A stretch of 64,000 nucleotides of DNA from Longitalea luteola (lineage in GTDB: Bacteria; Bacteroidota; Bacteroidia; Chitinophagales; Chitinophagaceae): contig NZ_JAFIQX010000008.1 in the NCBI RefSeq assembly GCF_017356035.1, positions 62,001 to 126,000 of the forward strand, written 5' to 3'. Under the pieces are notes generated by a model. It saw only the letters and a list, made by a program, of their open reading frames with translations, was not told the origin of the DNA and did no database searches. The translations under genes and the position numbers were made by a program. Positions 18,864-28,254 of the stretch are shown here, piece by piece; the first letter of the stretch is position 1; the number at the start of each line of letters is the position of its first letter.

Positions 18864-19023
18864 ATGCAATAAATACTGATTATAATGATGACATCCATAG
18901 CAAACTGACCCCGATCAGGCCGGAATATTGCATATAGTAAGGATGTGTTATGGCATTAGGACGAATTTAAGGCGTTTAGCAACTTGCAAACCTCATTGAC
19001 TGTAAAAAAATAATGCTTTAAAA

Positions 19024-21603
19024 ATGAACTGGCATACTTCTTCAATAGACGACGTTTTAAAGGAACTGCAAAGCCAGGCCGATGGCTTATCAAGCGATGA
19101 AGCAGCAAGACGATTGGAACAGTATGGCCCTAACCAGCTGCAGGAAAAAAAGAAAAAACCGGTATGGCTGTTATTCCTGATGCAGTTCAAGGATGTGATG
19201 ATCCTCATTCTGATGGTAGCCGCCATCATTTCTGCCATCGTGGGCGACCTGAAAGACATGATCGTAATATTGATCATAATTATCATTAACGCGATCGTTG
19301 GTTTCGTGCAGGAATACCGCGCCGAAAAAGCGATCGAGGCCCTGAAGAAAATGTCAGCCGCCCATGTACGCGTGAGAAGGAATAGACGGGTAGAACAAAT
19401 TCCGGCAACGGAAGTAGTGCCCGGCGATGTGGTCTTACTGGAAGCCGGTGATATGGTGGGCGCTGACGTCCGCATTCGTGAAAGCCATTCCTTAAAAATT
19501 GAAGAGGCATCTCTCACCGGTGAATCGCAGGCAGTAGACAAATCGCCCGACGCCATTACACAGGCAGATGTGCCGCTGGGCGATCGCATTAATATGGCTT
19601 ATAAAAGTACCCTGGTCACTGCCGGTAACGGGACCGGTGTAGTGGTGGCTACCGGTATGCAAACCGAGATCGGTAAAATTGCCGGTATGCTGCAGGAAAA
19701 AGAAGCCACTACCCCACTGCAACAACGGCTCGCCGACTTCAGTAAAAAATTATCATTTATTGTACTGGGCATCTGCCTCATCTTATATTTCATTGGCATT
19801 CTGCGTGGCGAAAAACCGGTGAACATGCTGCTTACTACGATCTCCCTCGCCGTAGCAGCCATCCCCGAAGCATTACCCGCAGTGATTACCATTGCGCTGG
19901 CCCTTGGCGCTAAAAAACTTGTAAGAAAAAATGCACTCATTCGTAAACTGCCGGCTGTTGAAACCCTTGGGTCTGTAACGTATATCTGTACCGATAAAAC
20001 CGGTACCCTTACCCAAAACCAGATGACGGTGCAGGAGGTCTGGCAGTATGAAGGATTAGATATCTCCATCCCCGGCATTCAAAAAGAACAGACCCTGCTG
20101 CTGGCCATGACCATGAACCACGACGCCAAAGAAGACCATACCGATAACAACAAACGAAAAGGCGATCCTACCGAAGTTGCCCTGGTAGAGTATGCCATTC
20201 AGCAGGAAGGCTACGACAATAAATGGGAACAGGCATTTCCCCGCAAACAGGAATTGCCATTCGATTCAGACCGTAAGCTGATGACCACCGTACATGCGGT
20301 GAACAATGAATACCTGGTGATCACAAAAGGGGCGCTGGAATCTGTATTAAAAATATCCCGCGCTGCCAACCAGGAGCAGATCAACGCAAAGAGCGATAAA
20401 CTGGCGGAAGCAGGTCAGCGGGTCATTGCCTATTCGTGTAAACTGATAAAAGAATTGCCGAAAGAAGGCGATTACGAGGCATTGGAAAGCGACCAGCATT
20501 TTTGCGGACTGGCGGGCATGATCGATCCGCCACGGCCGGAAGCGCGCAAAGCCATTGAAGAATGTAAAACGGCGGGCATTGTACCGGTAATGATCACCGG
20601 CGACCACCCCATAACAGCAGCTGCCATTGCGCGTGATATGGGCATTCTGCAGCACAAAAACGATAAAACGGTCACCGGGGTAGAACTGGAAAAAATTTCT
20701 GATGAAGACCTTGACAACGAGATCACCCAGATAAAAGTGTACGCCCGCGTTTCGCCCCAGCAAAAGCTGCGGATCGTAAAAACCCTGCAGAAAAAGGATC
20801 AGTTTGTGGCCATGACCGGTGATGGGGTGAACGATGCCCCCGCATTGAAGCGCGCCAATATTGGCGTGGCCATGGGTATTACCGGTACCGATGTATCGAA
20901 AGAAGCGGCTGATATGATCCTGCTCGATGATAATTTCGCCACCATTGTAAAAGCCGTAAAGGAAGGCCGAAGAATATATGATAACATCAGGCGGTTCATC
21001 CGGTATGTACTGGCCTGTAATTTCGCCGAGATCCTCACCATTTTTATTGCGCCGATCGTTGGTATGCCGATTCCCTTATTACCTATTCATATTTTATGGA
21101 TCAACCTGGTAACAGATAGTTTACCCGGCCTCGCCCTTGCCGGCGAAAAAGCGGATGCCGGTGTGATGAAGCGCCCGCCACGTGATCCTGGTGAAAGTAT
21201 CTTTGAACAGGGCGTGGGATTTACCTCTATCTGGGTGGGAATATTAATGGCTGGCGTTGGCCTGGGCACACAGGCTATTTATATTAACAATGAAGATGCG
21301 CACTGGCAAACAATGGTGTTCACGGTGCTGTGTTTTAGCCAGATGGGACATGCCCTGGTATCGCGCAGCGAATATGAGTATATCTTCCGGATAGGCGTAT
21401 TCTCTAACCGGCCGTTGATAGGCGCCATCGCGCTTACATTTATACTGCAGCTGGCATTGATCTATGTGCCGTTCTGTAACGAAATATTTAATACAAAACC
21501 GCTCACCTGGGGAGAACTGGGCATCTGTCTCCTTATTTCCACCATAACTTTTCATGCGGTGGAACTGGAAAAATTCATTAAAAAACGAATGGGCTTACTG
21601 TAA
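19024..21603 (+). CDS. P-type cation-transporting ATPase (Ca2+-type P2)
   Basis: An 859-residue ion pump of the P2 ATPase subfamily. It has an N-terminal cation-ATPase domain (about 1-70), the actuator motif SLTGES at about 163-168, the fourth-helix motif AAIPEALPAV at about 278-287 and the phosphorylation motif DKTGT with Asp324. It also has TGDGVNDAPAL in the P domain and a C-terminal set of helices. The PEALP in place of the usual PEGLP and the size fit the PMR1/SERCA-like bacterial group that exports Ca2+ or Mn2+. It sits in the inner membrane. Its stop codon directly abuts the stop of the convergent gene. Confidence 0.9.
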   Translation: MNWHTSSIDDVLKELQSQADGLSSDEAARRLEQYGPNQLQEKKKKPVWLLFLMQFKDVMILILMVAAIISAIVGDLKDMIVILIIIIINAIVGFVQEYRAEKAIEALKKMSAAHVRVRRNRRVEQIPATEVVPGDVVLLEAGDMVGADVRIRESHSLKIEEASLTGESQAVDKSPDAITQADVPLGDRINMAYKSTLVTAGNGTGVVVATGMQTEIGKIAGMLQEKEATTPLQQRLADFSKKLSFIVLGICLILYFIGILRGEKPVNMLLTTISLAVAAIPEALPAVITIALALGAKKLVRKNALIRKLPAVETLGSVTYICTDKTGTLTQNQMTVQEVWQYEGLDISIPGIQKEQTLLLAMTMNHDAKEDHTDNNKRKGDPTEVALVEYAIQQEGYDNKWEQAFPRKQELPFDSDRKLMTTVHAVNNEYLVITKGALESVLKISRAANQEQINAKSDKLAEAGQRVIAYSCKLIKELPKEGDYEALESDQHFCGLAGMIDPPRPEARKAIEECKTAGIVPVMITGDHPITAAAIARDMGILQHKNDKTVTGVELEKISDEDLDNEITQIKVYARVSPQQKLRIVKTLQKKDQFVAMTGDGVNDAPALKRANIGVAMGITGTDVSKEAADMILLDDNFATIVKAVKEGRRIYDNIRRFIRYVLACNFAEILTIFIAPIVGMPIPLLPIHILWINLVTDSLPGLALAGEKADAGVMKRPPRDPGESIFEQGVGFTSIWVGILMAGVGLGTQAIYINNEDAHWQTMVFTVLCFSQMGHALVSRSEYEYIFRIGVFSNRPLIGAIALTFILQLALIYVPFCNEIFNTKPLTWGELGICLLISTITFHAVELEKFIKKRMGLL

Positions 21604-22686
21604 TTATTCAACTACATAAGAATACGGATACAACAGGGTCTTCCAGGTCATACCACCATCGGCGGTGAGGTATAATTTCTGGTCGCCATACATTAACCCG
21701 TTCTGATCATCCTGGAAATGCAGCTTTTTCATATTGAGGTATTCATACCCTTCGTTTGACACCGTATTCCAGGTTACGCCCGTATCGGTGCTTTTCATCA
21801 AACTTTCCTTCGTTAAACCATAAACAATATGCTGGTTTACCATGTGGGCGAAGGTGAGCTTCAGGTCGGCAGCAGGCTTCTTCCAGGTTTTACCGCTATC
21901 GGGTGATATATATACATTACCAAACTCCTCTATTGCACAGATATTACCCTTGTTGCCTAATTGCAAACCGGTGATCACTCTGTTGTCTATCGCTTTAGGT
22001 TCGCTCCAGGTGCGGCCGGTATCGCGGGTTTTGGAGATAAACGTGCTGTAAGAACTGTTCTTATATAACAACATATAACCGGTACTGTCATCGGCGAACT
22101 GGATGTTCACGGGTTGAAATGCATCATCAAAATAGCTTATTCTTATCGCTTCCTGCGAAGTAAGATCCAACTTGTAAAATTTCCGGCTATCGGCAGTTGT
22201 TTCCGCTTTTTGCTGATAGGCCAGCATCACGTAATTACTGTTGATATAACTTGCATACACCAGTTCGGTAGCATAAAAACCGGTGGTATTGATGGCCGGA
22301 CTGAATGCAACCGGGGCAACCGATGACCAGGTGGTACCATGATCTTTTGAAAAATGCACCACTGGGGCAAGGTCAGTACCTGAAGCCACGGTTATTGTAT
22401 TTCCGTTGTAACTGAACGGCGTAATTTTCGTATTTGGCAGCGAATACGCGTTATAGGTAAAATTTTTGAACTGATCAGTTGTCTGGAAATAGTTATTCGT
22501 GGTAATACCCCGGATGCCGGCATTGCTGTCGAGCCGTACATGCAACAGGCTGTTATCTTTAATTAATACTTTGATATTTGCGTTTATGACAGGTTCCGTA
22601 GGAATACTGGTTATCATAAATCTGTCCTTATCGCCACAACCCCAGGCTGCTGCACCTATCAAAAAAAGGAAGTATAGTTTTTTCAT
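21604..22686 (-). CDS. Asp-box (BNR/YCF48-like) beta-propeller lipoprotein
   Basis: A 360-residue lipoprotein. The signal peptide ends in a lipobox-like AAWGC with Cys at about 17. At least five Asp-box motifs of the form DxGxTW are visible (DHGTTW, DTGRTW, DSGKTW, DTGVTW, DGGMTW), evenly spaced, which predicts a propeller like those of sialidases and photosystem II assembly factor YCF48. No catalytic sialidase residues are evident, so it is more likely a surface or periplasmic scaffold. It is the second gene after the beta-barrel protein encoded 45 bp upstream on the same strand, and the two probably form an operon. Confidence 0.8.
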   Translation of the reverse strand: MKKLYFLFLIGAAAWGCGDKDRFMITSIPTEPVINANIKVLIKDNSLLHVRLDSNAGIRGITTNNYFQTTDQFKNFTYNAYSLPNTKITPFSYNGNTITVASGTDLAPVVHFSKDHGTTWSSVAPVAFSPAINTTGFYATELVYASYINSNYVMLAYQQKAETTADSRKFYKLDLTSQEAIRISYFDDAFQPVNIQFADDSTGYMLLYKNSSYSTFISKTRDTGRTWSEPKAIDNRVITGLQLGNKGNICAIEEFGNVYISPDSGKTWKKPAADLKLTFAHMVNQHIVYGLTKESLMKSTDTGVTWNTVSNEGYEYLNMKKLHFQDDQNGLMYGDQKLYLTADGGMTWKTLLYPYSYVVE

Positions 22687-22731
22687 CTGAAAATGTTTAT
22701 GGTCTTTTACCAGATGTGATCGTGTATTAGG

Positions 22732-23481
22732 TTATTTCTTGAAGTTCAGGTTAACGCCAACGCTCAGGTTAATGGAGCTGCAGTTGTATACTTTTTTCTC
22801 CTGAATGATAATGCCTGCTGCCAGCATTTCCCGTACGAGGTCGGGATTCACTGTCATTTCCGGTTTATAGTATTCATAATCGAGCTTCACATACAGATCG
22901 CCTGAACGAACGACCATAATGCCGGCATCGAATGAAAAACCCGAACCGGTAAGCACTTTATCTGTTGTGGTGAAGGCAGGCGTTGTGGTCTTCTCATCAG
23001 TTATTTTAGTGAATTGATTAACCGACCAGTTCTGATCAACTTTTAACAGGGGGAAAAAGGAGAATTTACCTTTGGTGAATGCGTTGTATTGAAATTCAAC
23101 CCCGGCTTTCCAGGTGCGGAATGCTTCGCGCTGCGTTTCGCCCAGGTTGGCATCTTTGAAATAATATTTCAATCCGGCTAATGGACGAACCCAAAGTTTA
23201 TTTTTCAGGAAAGCCGTTTTTACGCCTGCAGATGCATTGAGACCGCCTTTGAAAACATCGCTTACATCTGCGTTGCCCGGATTGGCAAAGCCGGCATCGA
23301 TATCAACAGCAAACTTCCACTTCTTTTTAACCTTTGGCTTCTTTTGCTTTTCCTTGTCAATGGTTATTACCGGAGAAACGGTCGTCTGTTGGGTTGCGGG
23401 AGCCACCTGTGCCTGTGCGGCAAACTGGAAAAACAGTACAGAAAAGACCCATAGGATACAACGGATGCAAAGGGTTTTCAT
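22732..23481 (-). CDS. Outer-membrane beta-barrel protein
   Basis: A 249-residue protein with a signal peptide (to about residue 25, AAQAQ), a lysine-rich linker (KEKQKKPKVKKKWK at about 45-58) and then alternating amphipathic strands with many aromatic residues, ending SINLSVGVNLNFKK. This is the pattern of a small outer-membrane barrel of the OmpA or porin-family 2 kind. No specific family is recognised. It precedes the Asp-box lipoprotein by 45 bp on the same strand. Confidence 0.7.
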   Translation of the reverse strand: MKTLCIRCILWVFSVLFFQFAAQAQVAPATQQTTVSPVITIDKEKQKKPKVKKKWKFAVDIDAGFANPGNADVSDVFKGGLNASAGVKTAFLKNKLWVRPLAGLKYYFKDANLGETQREAFRTWKAGVEFQYNAFTKGKFSFFPLLKVDQNWSVNQFTKITDEKTTTPAFTTTDKVLTGSGFSFDAGIMVVRSGDLYVKLDYEYYKPEMTVNPDLVREMLAAGIIIQEKKVYNCSSINLSVGVNLNFKK

Positions 23482-23936
23482 TGGATATTTTTTATGATCA
23501 GGCTACAAAAATTAAAAATGGTCATACCTTTTTGTATGCCATATCTATACTAATTATTATGTGAAACCGGCTACAGTATCAATACCATAAGCCATTTCTT
23601 ATGAACAGGTACATCAAGACGCACTATAAAACGCTAATATCCATGCTGGTATTGTAAAATGACGGGATTATCGCGACAATTTTATGAAGGCGCAAGGCTG
23701 AAGGCTGAAGGCGCAAGGCTGAAGGCGGAAGGCTGAGTGCTGAAGGCGCAAGGCTGAGGGCTGAAGGCTGAAGGCTGAAGACTGAAGGCGGAAGGCGCAA
23801 GGCTGAAGGCTAAAGGCTGAAGGCTGAAGACTGAAGGCGGAAGGCGCAAGGCTGAGGGCTGAAGGCTCTGCTTTTCGAAGGCGAGTTGCCGTTTCGCGAG
23901 CGGGCGTTCAGCCTTAAGCCTTCAGCGTTTGGCGTA
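23482..23936. repeat. Gap with a 180-bp GAAGGCT heptad array and inverted copy
   Basis: About 455 bp without a gene. From about 23687 to 23868 the DNA is an array of heptamers related to GAAGGCT, GAAGGCG and GCAAGGC. A longer block beginning GAAGACTGAAGGCGG recurs at 23777 and 23826, exactly 49 bp (7x7) apart. An inverted copy (TTCAGCCTTAAGCCTTCAGC) at about 23908-23927 could pair with it. The first 200 bp (23482-23686) include the probable promoter of the barrel gene. Confidence 0.8.
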
Positions 23937-24131
23937 TTACTGTTTCCCCGGCTGTTCAGATGGTTCTTCAACCGGAATTTCAGCAGGCGAAGTACCACCG
24001 GGATCATCTTCAGGTACTATTTCCGGTTCCTGAAAAGGAGGTGTTGGCCTGTCGGGAATTATTTCAGGTGAGATATCCGGGTCTTCTGGCTTGGGCACTT
24101 CCGGGTTTTCCGGGTTCTTCTTTTTGGCCAT
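23937..24131 (-). CDS. Proline/glutamate-rich 64-residue protein
   Basis: A 64-residue acidic protein with about one quarter proline: it starts MAKKKNPENPEVPKPEDPD and repeats PEI.P/PEE.P motifs to the end. It lacks a signal peptide and hydrophobic core, so it should be disordered and soluble. No family is recognised with certainty, though short proteins of this KKNP...PEEP type are common next to repeats in Chitinophagaceae (recollection). The clean ATG, the biased but protein-like composition and its position between two repeat arrays support it as real. Confidence 0.55.
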   Translation of the reverse strand: MAKKKNPENPEVPKPEDPDISPEIIPDRPTPPFQEPEIVPEDDPGGTSPAEIPVEEPSEQPGKQ

Positions 24132-24169
24132 AGTATTTGTTTTATGCCTGAAAATGCAAAAGCCATTCC

Positions 24170-24270
24170 ACGCTGAACGCTTAACGCAGAACGCAAAACG
24201 CTTGCCCGTCCGTAGCTTTAGCGAAGGCGGGCTTAACGCAGAACGTTTAGTGCTGAACGCAGAACGCCTG
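24170..24270. repeat. Heptad repeat (AACGCTG/AACGCAG type) with an embedded hairpin
   Basis: Heptamers of the AACGCTG/AACGCAG family flank a 29-base hairpin-forming element at 24204-24232 (GCCCG...CGGGC arms). The array belongs to the same family as those at 7685-7732 and 31621-31779. Confidence 0.7.
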
Positions 24271-24368
24271 GTTGCTTATTTATCCCGGATTCGCTTTCAG
24301 TATGTAGCGTTTCATAAGCATTTAGGGCAGGTATAGCTTTCGTGGCATAATTGTTCCATGAATACTGC

Positions 24369-24998
24369 ATGTATGCACAGCAAATGTTCCAGGACCGGAT
24401 GGATGCAGGACTCGCATTGTCGCGTCATTTACATCATTATAAAAATGTTGATGGTGTAACGCTGGCCGTCCCCCGGGGCGGCGTACCCGTAGCCCTGCCC
24501 GTAGCGAGGATACTTAATCTTCCGCTCGAGATCATTCTTTCTAAAAAGATCGGCCACCCACTGCACAAAGAGTTTGCCATTGGCGCGGTAAGTTTAACCG
24601 GACAGGTCATTGCGCCCAATGCCTTTGCCTCGGATGAATACATTAAAGAGGAAACCGAAAATATCCGCGAGCAATTAAAAGCCATGTATGCCAAATTCAT
24701 GGGCGACAAAAAAGCAACACCGGTGAAAGACAAGATCGTCATCATCATCGATGACGGTGTTGCTACGGGACATACGCTGTTAAGCACTGTTGAAATGATC
24801 AGAAATTCGGCTCCTAAAAAGATCGTCATTGCGGTGCCGGTAGCGGCACAACAGGCAGCACAAAAACTAAGCGAAGTATGTGACGAATTCGTTTGTGTAT
24901 GGATCCCTTCCCAATTCCGCTCTGTAGGTGAGTTCTATGAAAATTTTACGCAGGTAACTGATGAAGAAGTTATCGAAATGCTGAATCCCCCGACTTAA
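24369..24998 (+). CDS. Phosphoribosyltransferase-family protein
   Basis: A 209-residue type I phosphoribosyltransferase. The PRPP-binding motif IVIIIDDGVATG lies at about 123-134, and an N-terminal MFQDRMDAGLALSRHL...PRGGVPVALPVA segment is typical of the stand-alone family often fused to alpha/beta hydrolases. The usual role is undefined nucleotide or base salvage in the cytoplasm. The ATG at 24369 is used; an ATG at 24384 (MFQDR) also fits the family start well. An in-frame TTG at 24351 is unlikely. A weak TAGCTTTC element at 24334-24341 may be its -7 site. Confidence 0.85.
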   Translation: MYAQQMFQDRMDAGLALSRHLHHYKNVDGVTLAVPRGGVPVALPVARILNLPLEIILSKKIGHPLHKEFAIGAVSLTGQVIAPNAFASDEYIKEETENIREQLKAMYAKFMGDKKATPVKDKIVIIIDDGVATGHTLLSTVEMIRNSAPKKIVIAVPVAAQQAAQKLSEVCDEFVCVWIPSQFRSVGEFYENFTQVTDEEVIEMLNPPT

Positions 24999-25102
24999 TA
25001 GTTCACAGTTTACAGTTCACAGTTTACAGTTGTAAATGCAATCTGTAAATGCAATTCAATTTCTTTTAAACTTAAAACTTAGAACTTTAAACTTTGAACT
25101 TA
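24999..25102. repeat. Heptad repeats (GTTCACA/GTTTACA) between convergent genes
   Basis: Four 7-bp units alternating GTTCACA and GTTTACA follow the phosphoribosyltransferase stop. They are followed by an AACTTTG/AACTTAA stretch to the HPF-like stop codon. Confidence 0.75.
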
Positions 25103-25456
25103 TTAAACTTTAACGGTGCTGGTTATCTGATCCGGGAGTCCATGATTCAGTCGGGCCTGTTCCTGTACTGCTTTTTCCAGTTCATGCACGGCCATACAGG
25201 CGCTTTCGTTAAAGCTATGGGAGCGGCGGTGCACAAACAGGGAATCGCCATACAACGTAAGCCTGATCTCACAAATCTTACTCTCCTGTGGTGTAGCAGT
25301 AGTGTCGTCTCGCAGAATAATTTCGGCTTTTACAATATCCCTGATCTGGTGTGAAAATGACAGCACTTTCTCCTTAATGGGTTTTAATATGGATTCATTA
25401 ACTTCCGAATGCGGGGCATGAATCTCAATTATCATTGACTCAAATCGGAATGCCAT
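25103..25456 (-). CDS. HPF/RaiA-like ribosome-associated protein
   Basis: A 117-residue protein with the short HPF/RaiA fold: an IIEIHAPHSEVNESILKPIKEKV opening helix-strand, a central ICEIRLTLYGDSLFV strand pair and a closing helix ESACMAVHELEKAVQEQ. Short HPF-type proteins bind the 30S subunit and help ribosomes hibernate under stress. The C-terminal dimerisation domain of long HPF is absent. The first ATG at 25456 is used; the ATG at 25435 (MIIEIHAP) starts right at the conserved strand and is an equal candidate. Confidence 0.75.
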   Translation of the reverse strand: MAFRFESMIIEIHAPHSEVNESILKPIKEKVLSFSHQIRDIVKAEIILRDDTTATPQESKICEIRLTLYGDSLFVHRRSHSFNESACMAVHELEKAVQEQARLNHGLPDQITSTVKV

Positions 25457-25621
25457 ATAAAATATTGTATATCCTAAGTTACGACTATAAATGCAATTAA
25501 ATGCGCACTCATAGTGGCTTTAACAAGTTTGCCTTTACTCAAAGCACCGAATAGCATACTTGTAACTTAGTGATAAACAAGCGGGAAGACTAAACCGGCA
25601 ACATTACTTTTAATTCGTGAC

Positions 25622-26758
25622 CTACGTTTTGAGTTCCGTATTTTGCGTTGATAACGTTATATCCCAGTCTTTCCATACCGGCTCATAGCCAATGGATGAA
25701 ATAACCTGCGCCATTTCCGCCGGACTCCGTTCATCGGCTATTTCAAATTGCTCGAGTGATTCCGGTTCAACGGCATACCCACCCGGATTGGTCTTTGATC
25801 CTGCACTGATAGAGGTAATACCCAATTTGATCACGTGATCGCGGAAGCGCGGCAGCTCACGCGTCGATAACGACAATTCCACCTCCTGGTTAAATATGCG
25901 CCAGGCGCAGATCAGTTGCACGAGCTCCCGGTCTACCATTTCAACTTTTGGTTCCAGTCCACCCGAGAAAGGCCGCAGGCGTGGAAAAGAAATGCTGTAT
26001 TTCGTTTGCCAGTAAGTACGTTCCAGGTATTGCAAATGCAGGGCTGTAAAGAAGGAATCGGTGCGCCAGTCTTCCAAACCTATCAGTACCCCCAAACCGA
26101 TCTTGTGCACCCCTGCCCTTCCCAACCGGTCAGGCGTTTCAATGCGGTATTGAAAATTTGATTTCTTTCCTTTCGGATGGTGCTTTTTATAATCTTCCCG
26201 GTGATAGGTCTCCTGGTACACCAACACGGTATGTAAACCTTCTGCGATCAGCTCGCGGTAATCGGCTTCATCGAGCGGCTGCACTTCCATGGAAATATGC
26301 GCAAATTGATCGCGTAACAATCGGATCGCATTTTTGAAATAGGGCACATGCACCGTATGATTGGCTTCGCCCGTTACCAGCAATACATGCTCATAACCCA
26401 TCGATTTGATGGCAGCTGCTTCCTGCAAGATCTCGGTAGCAGTGAGTGTTCTGCGCCGTACTTTGTTATCGAGGCTGAAGCCACAGTACGTACAAATGTT
26501 ATTGCATTCGTTGGAAAGATACATCGGCACATACATCTGTATCGTTTTCCCGAATCGTTGCTGGGTGAGCTGCTGGCTGAGTTTCGCCATGGGTTCCAGG
26601 TAAGCAGCGGCGGCGGGTGAGATCAGGGCCATAAAATCATCCAGCGATCTGCCCGGCTTTGTTAAAGCCGCTTCCACATCAGCAGCCGTCTTGCTGTAAA
26701 TGCGCTCTTTTACCTCGTTCCAGTTGTATTGATTGAAGATGTTGATAAAACTATCCAT
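25622..26758 (-). CDS. thiH: 2-iminoacetate synthase (tyrosine lyase) ThiH
   Basis: A 378-residue radical SAM enzyme that splits tyrosine to p-cresol and dehydroglycine for the thiazole ring of thiamin. The radical SAM cluster cysteines are Cys85, 89 and 92 ([13 protein letters not shown]), followed by the barrel and the C-terminal region with the [13 protein letters not shown] motif of ThiH. Length is normal. It overlaps the end of thiG by 8 bp (26751-26758), which indicates translational coupling, and it is the last gene of the thiamin operon. The presence of ThiH rather than the glycine oxidase ThiO indicates the anaerobic-compatible thiazole route. Confidence 0.95.
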   Translation of the reverse strand: MDSFINIFNQYNWNEVKERIYSKTAADVEAALTKPGRSLDDFMALISPAAAAYLEPMAKLSQQLTQQRFGKTIQMYVPMYLSNECNNICTYCGFSLDNKVRRRTLTATEILQEAAAIKSMGYEHVLLVTGEANHTVHVPYFKNAIRLLRDQFAHISMEVQPLDEADYRELIAEGLHTVLVYQETYHREDYKKHHPKGKKSNFQYRIETPDRLGRAGVHKIGLGVLIGLEDWRTDSFFTALHLQYLERTYWQTKYSISFPRLRPFSGGLEPKVEMVDRELVQLICAWRIFNQEVELSLSTRELPRFRDHVIKLGITSISAGSKTNPGGYAVEPESLEQFEIADERSPAEMAQVISSIGYEPVWKDWDITLSTQNTELKT

Positions 26759-27524
26759 AATGTTCGTCTAAAAATGCCGTTAATGGACTACTTGCTATTG
26801 CCGTGTGCAACGGTTTGGCCAGCCGGGCTTCATAAGCTATTCTGCCGGCTTCCACTGCCATTTTAAAAGCTGTTGCCATTTGCACCGGTTCACCTGCCAC
26901 CGCAATGGCAGTATTCACGAGCACCGCATCGGCGCCTATTTCCAGCGCTTTGGCCGCATCGGATGGAGAACCAATGCCTGCATCCACTACTACCGGCACT
27001 TTGCTTTGTTCGATAATTATTTCCAGGAAATCAATTGTCTTTAATCCTTTATTACTGCCGATCGGTGAGCCAAGCGGCATAACGGCTGCTGCGCCTGCTT
27101 CCTCCAGGCGTTTGCATAATACCGGATCGGCATGAATATAAGGCAGCACCACGAAGCCCAGCTTTACCAGTTCTTCCGTCGCTTTTAGCGTTTCTACCGG
27201 ATCGGGCATCAGGTATTTTGGATCGGGATGTATTTCCAGTTTCAGCCAGTTCGTTTGCAATGCTTCCCGCGCCAGCTGCGCCGCAAATACCGCTTCTTTG
27301 GCGGTACGCACGCCCGATGTATTGGGCAGTAAACTGATGTGCGGATGTTGCAGATGCCGCAGGATATCATCCTGTGGATCATTCATATCTACCCGCTTCA
27401 ATGCCACAGTTACGAGCTCTGAACCGGATGCCAGCAAGGCATCTTCCATCAGCGCTGCAGAACTGAACTTACCCGTTCCCGTGAATAATCTTGAATTGAA
27501 TGTTTTATTTGCTATTGTAAGCAT
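26751..27524 (-). CDS. thiG: Thiazole synthase ThiG
   Basis: A 257-residue TIM-barrel enzyme that joins 1-deoxyxylulose 5-phosphate, dehydroglycine and ThiS-thiocarboxylate to make the thiazole phosphate. The Schiff-base lysine is Lys95 in WLKLEIHPD, and the phosphate-binding [30 protein letters not shown] motif is intact. Its start is 103 bp from the end of thiE, with an octad repeat in between. Its end overlaps the start of thiH. Confidence 0.95.
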   Translation of the reverse strand: MLTIANKTFNSRLFTGTGKFSSAALMEDALLASGSELVTVALKRVDMNDPQDDILRHLQHPHISLLPNTSGVRTAKEAVFAAQLAREALQTNWLKLEIHPDPKYLMPDPVETLKATEELVKLGFVVLPYIHADPVLCKRLEEAGAAAVMPLGSPIGSNKGLKTIDFLEIIIEQSKVPVVVDAGIGSPSDAAKALEIGADAVLVNTAIAVAGEPVQMATAFKMAVEAGRIAYEARLAKPLHTAIASSPLTAFLDEHYG

Positions 27525-27547
27525 ACAATTATTTTTTTTACATTCTT

Positions 27548-27627
27548 CAGTATTTGAGTTACTGAGTTACTCAGTTATTGAGTTATTAAGCTCCTGTTTG
27601 AACTGAACAAGCCACGAACTAAATAAC
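27548..27627. repeat. Octad repeat between thiE and thiG
   Basis: Four 8-bp units of the GAGTTACT/CAGTTATT type at about 27556-27587 are followed by an inverted set of GAACTGAAC/AACTTACG words up to the thiE stop. The arrangement could form a hairpin in the operon transcript. Confidence 0.65.
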
Positions 27628-28254
27628 TTACGAACTGAACAACGTCTTAATTCTTTCCACAGCTCCTTTTTGATCTTCGGCAGCCGTAATGGCCCCCGAA
27701 ACAGCGATACCATGAATACCGGCCTCCCGTAAACCTGGCACATCATCGGCTACGATACCGCCAATGGCTACGATGGGCAATTGAATGCGTGCCGCTCTTA
27801 CCTGCTCCATGATCTGTTGATAACCTTCCAGTCCCAGGATGGGGCTTAGCTTTTCTTTGGTGGCAGTAAAACGGAAAGGACCCAGCCCAATATAATCGAC
27901 CCCTTCCTGCACACGTTGCTGAATGTGTTCAAAGGTGTTGGCAGTACCACCGATGATCATCTCAGGCCCTACAATAGCACGCACTTCTTTTACCGCCATA
28001 TCCTGCAAGCCCACATGAATGCCCCAGGCGCCTGTTGCTTTGGCCACTTGCGGAAAGTCATTAACGATCAGTTTGGCATTGTAACGGTCGCACAGTGCCT
28101 TTGCAGCCTGTGCCAGGGCCAACACGTCGGCTTCCGGCTGGTTCTTTACCCGCAGTTGTACTAAACGGCAGCCGGCCTCAAGCGCTTCTTCTATGGTCGC
28201 CAGATGCGTTTTTGTCGCAGTTTGTTGTGATATGAAATACAATCGATCTATCAT
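27628..28254 (-). CDS. thiE: Thiamine phosphate synthase ThiE
   Basis: A 208-residue TIM-barrel enzyme that couples HMP-PP with thiazole phosphate to form thiamine phosphate. The family signatures are present: VQLRVKNQ at about 33-40, NDFPQVAKATGAWGIHVG with the conserved HVGQ-like loop (here HVGLQD), YIGLGPFRFTATKEKLSP and AIGGI. It overlaps thiD by four bases (ATGA at 28251-28254), so translation is coupled. It is the more canonical of the two ThiE-like proteins of the operon. Confidence 0.95.
   Translation of the reverse strand: MIDRLYFISQQTATKTHLATIEEALEAGCRLVQLRVKNQPEADVLALAQAAKALCDRYNAKLIVNDFPQVAKATGAWGIHVGLQDMAVKEVRAIVGPEMIIGGTANTFEHIQQRVQEGVDYIGLGPFRFTATKEKLSPILGLEGYQQIMEQVRAARIQLPIVAIGGIVADDVPGLREAGIHGIAVSGAITAAEDQKGAVERIKTLFSS

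Noticed and set aside
18993-19589. 198-codon minus-strand frame
   Set aside because: It is antisense to the P-type ATPase N-terminus and is a shadow of its hydrophobic helices.
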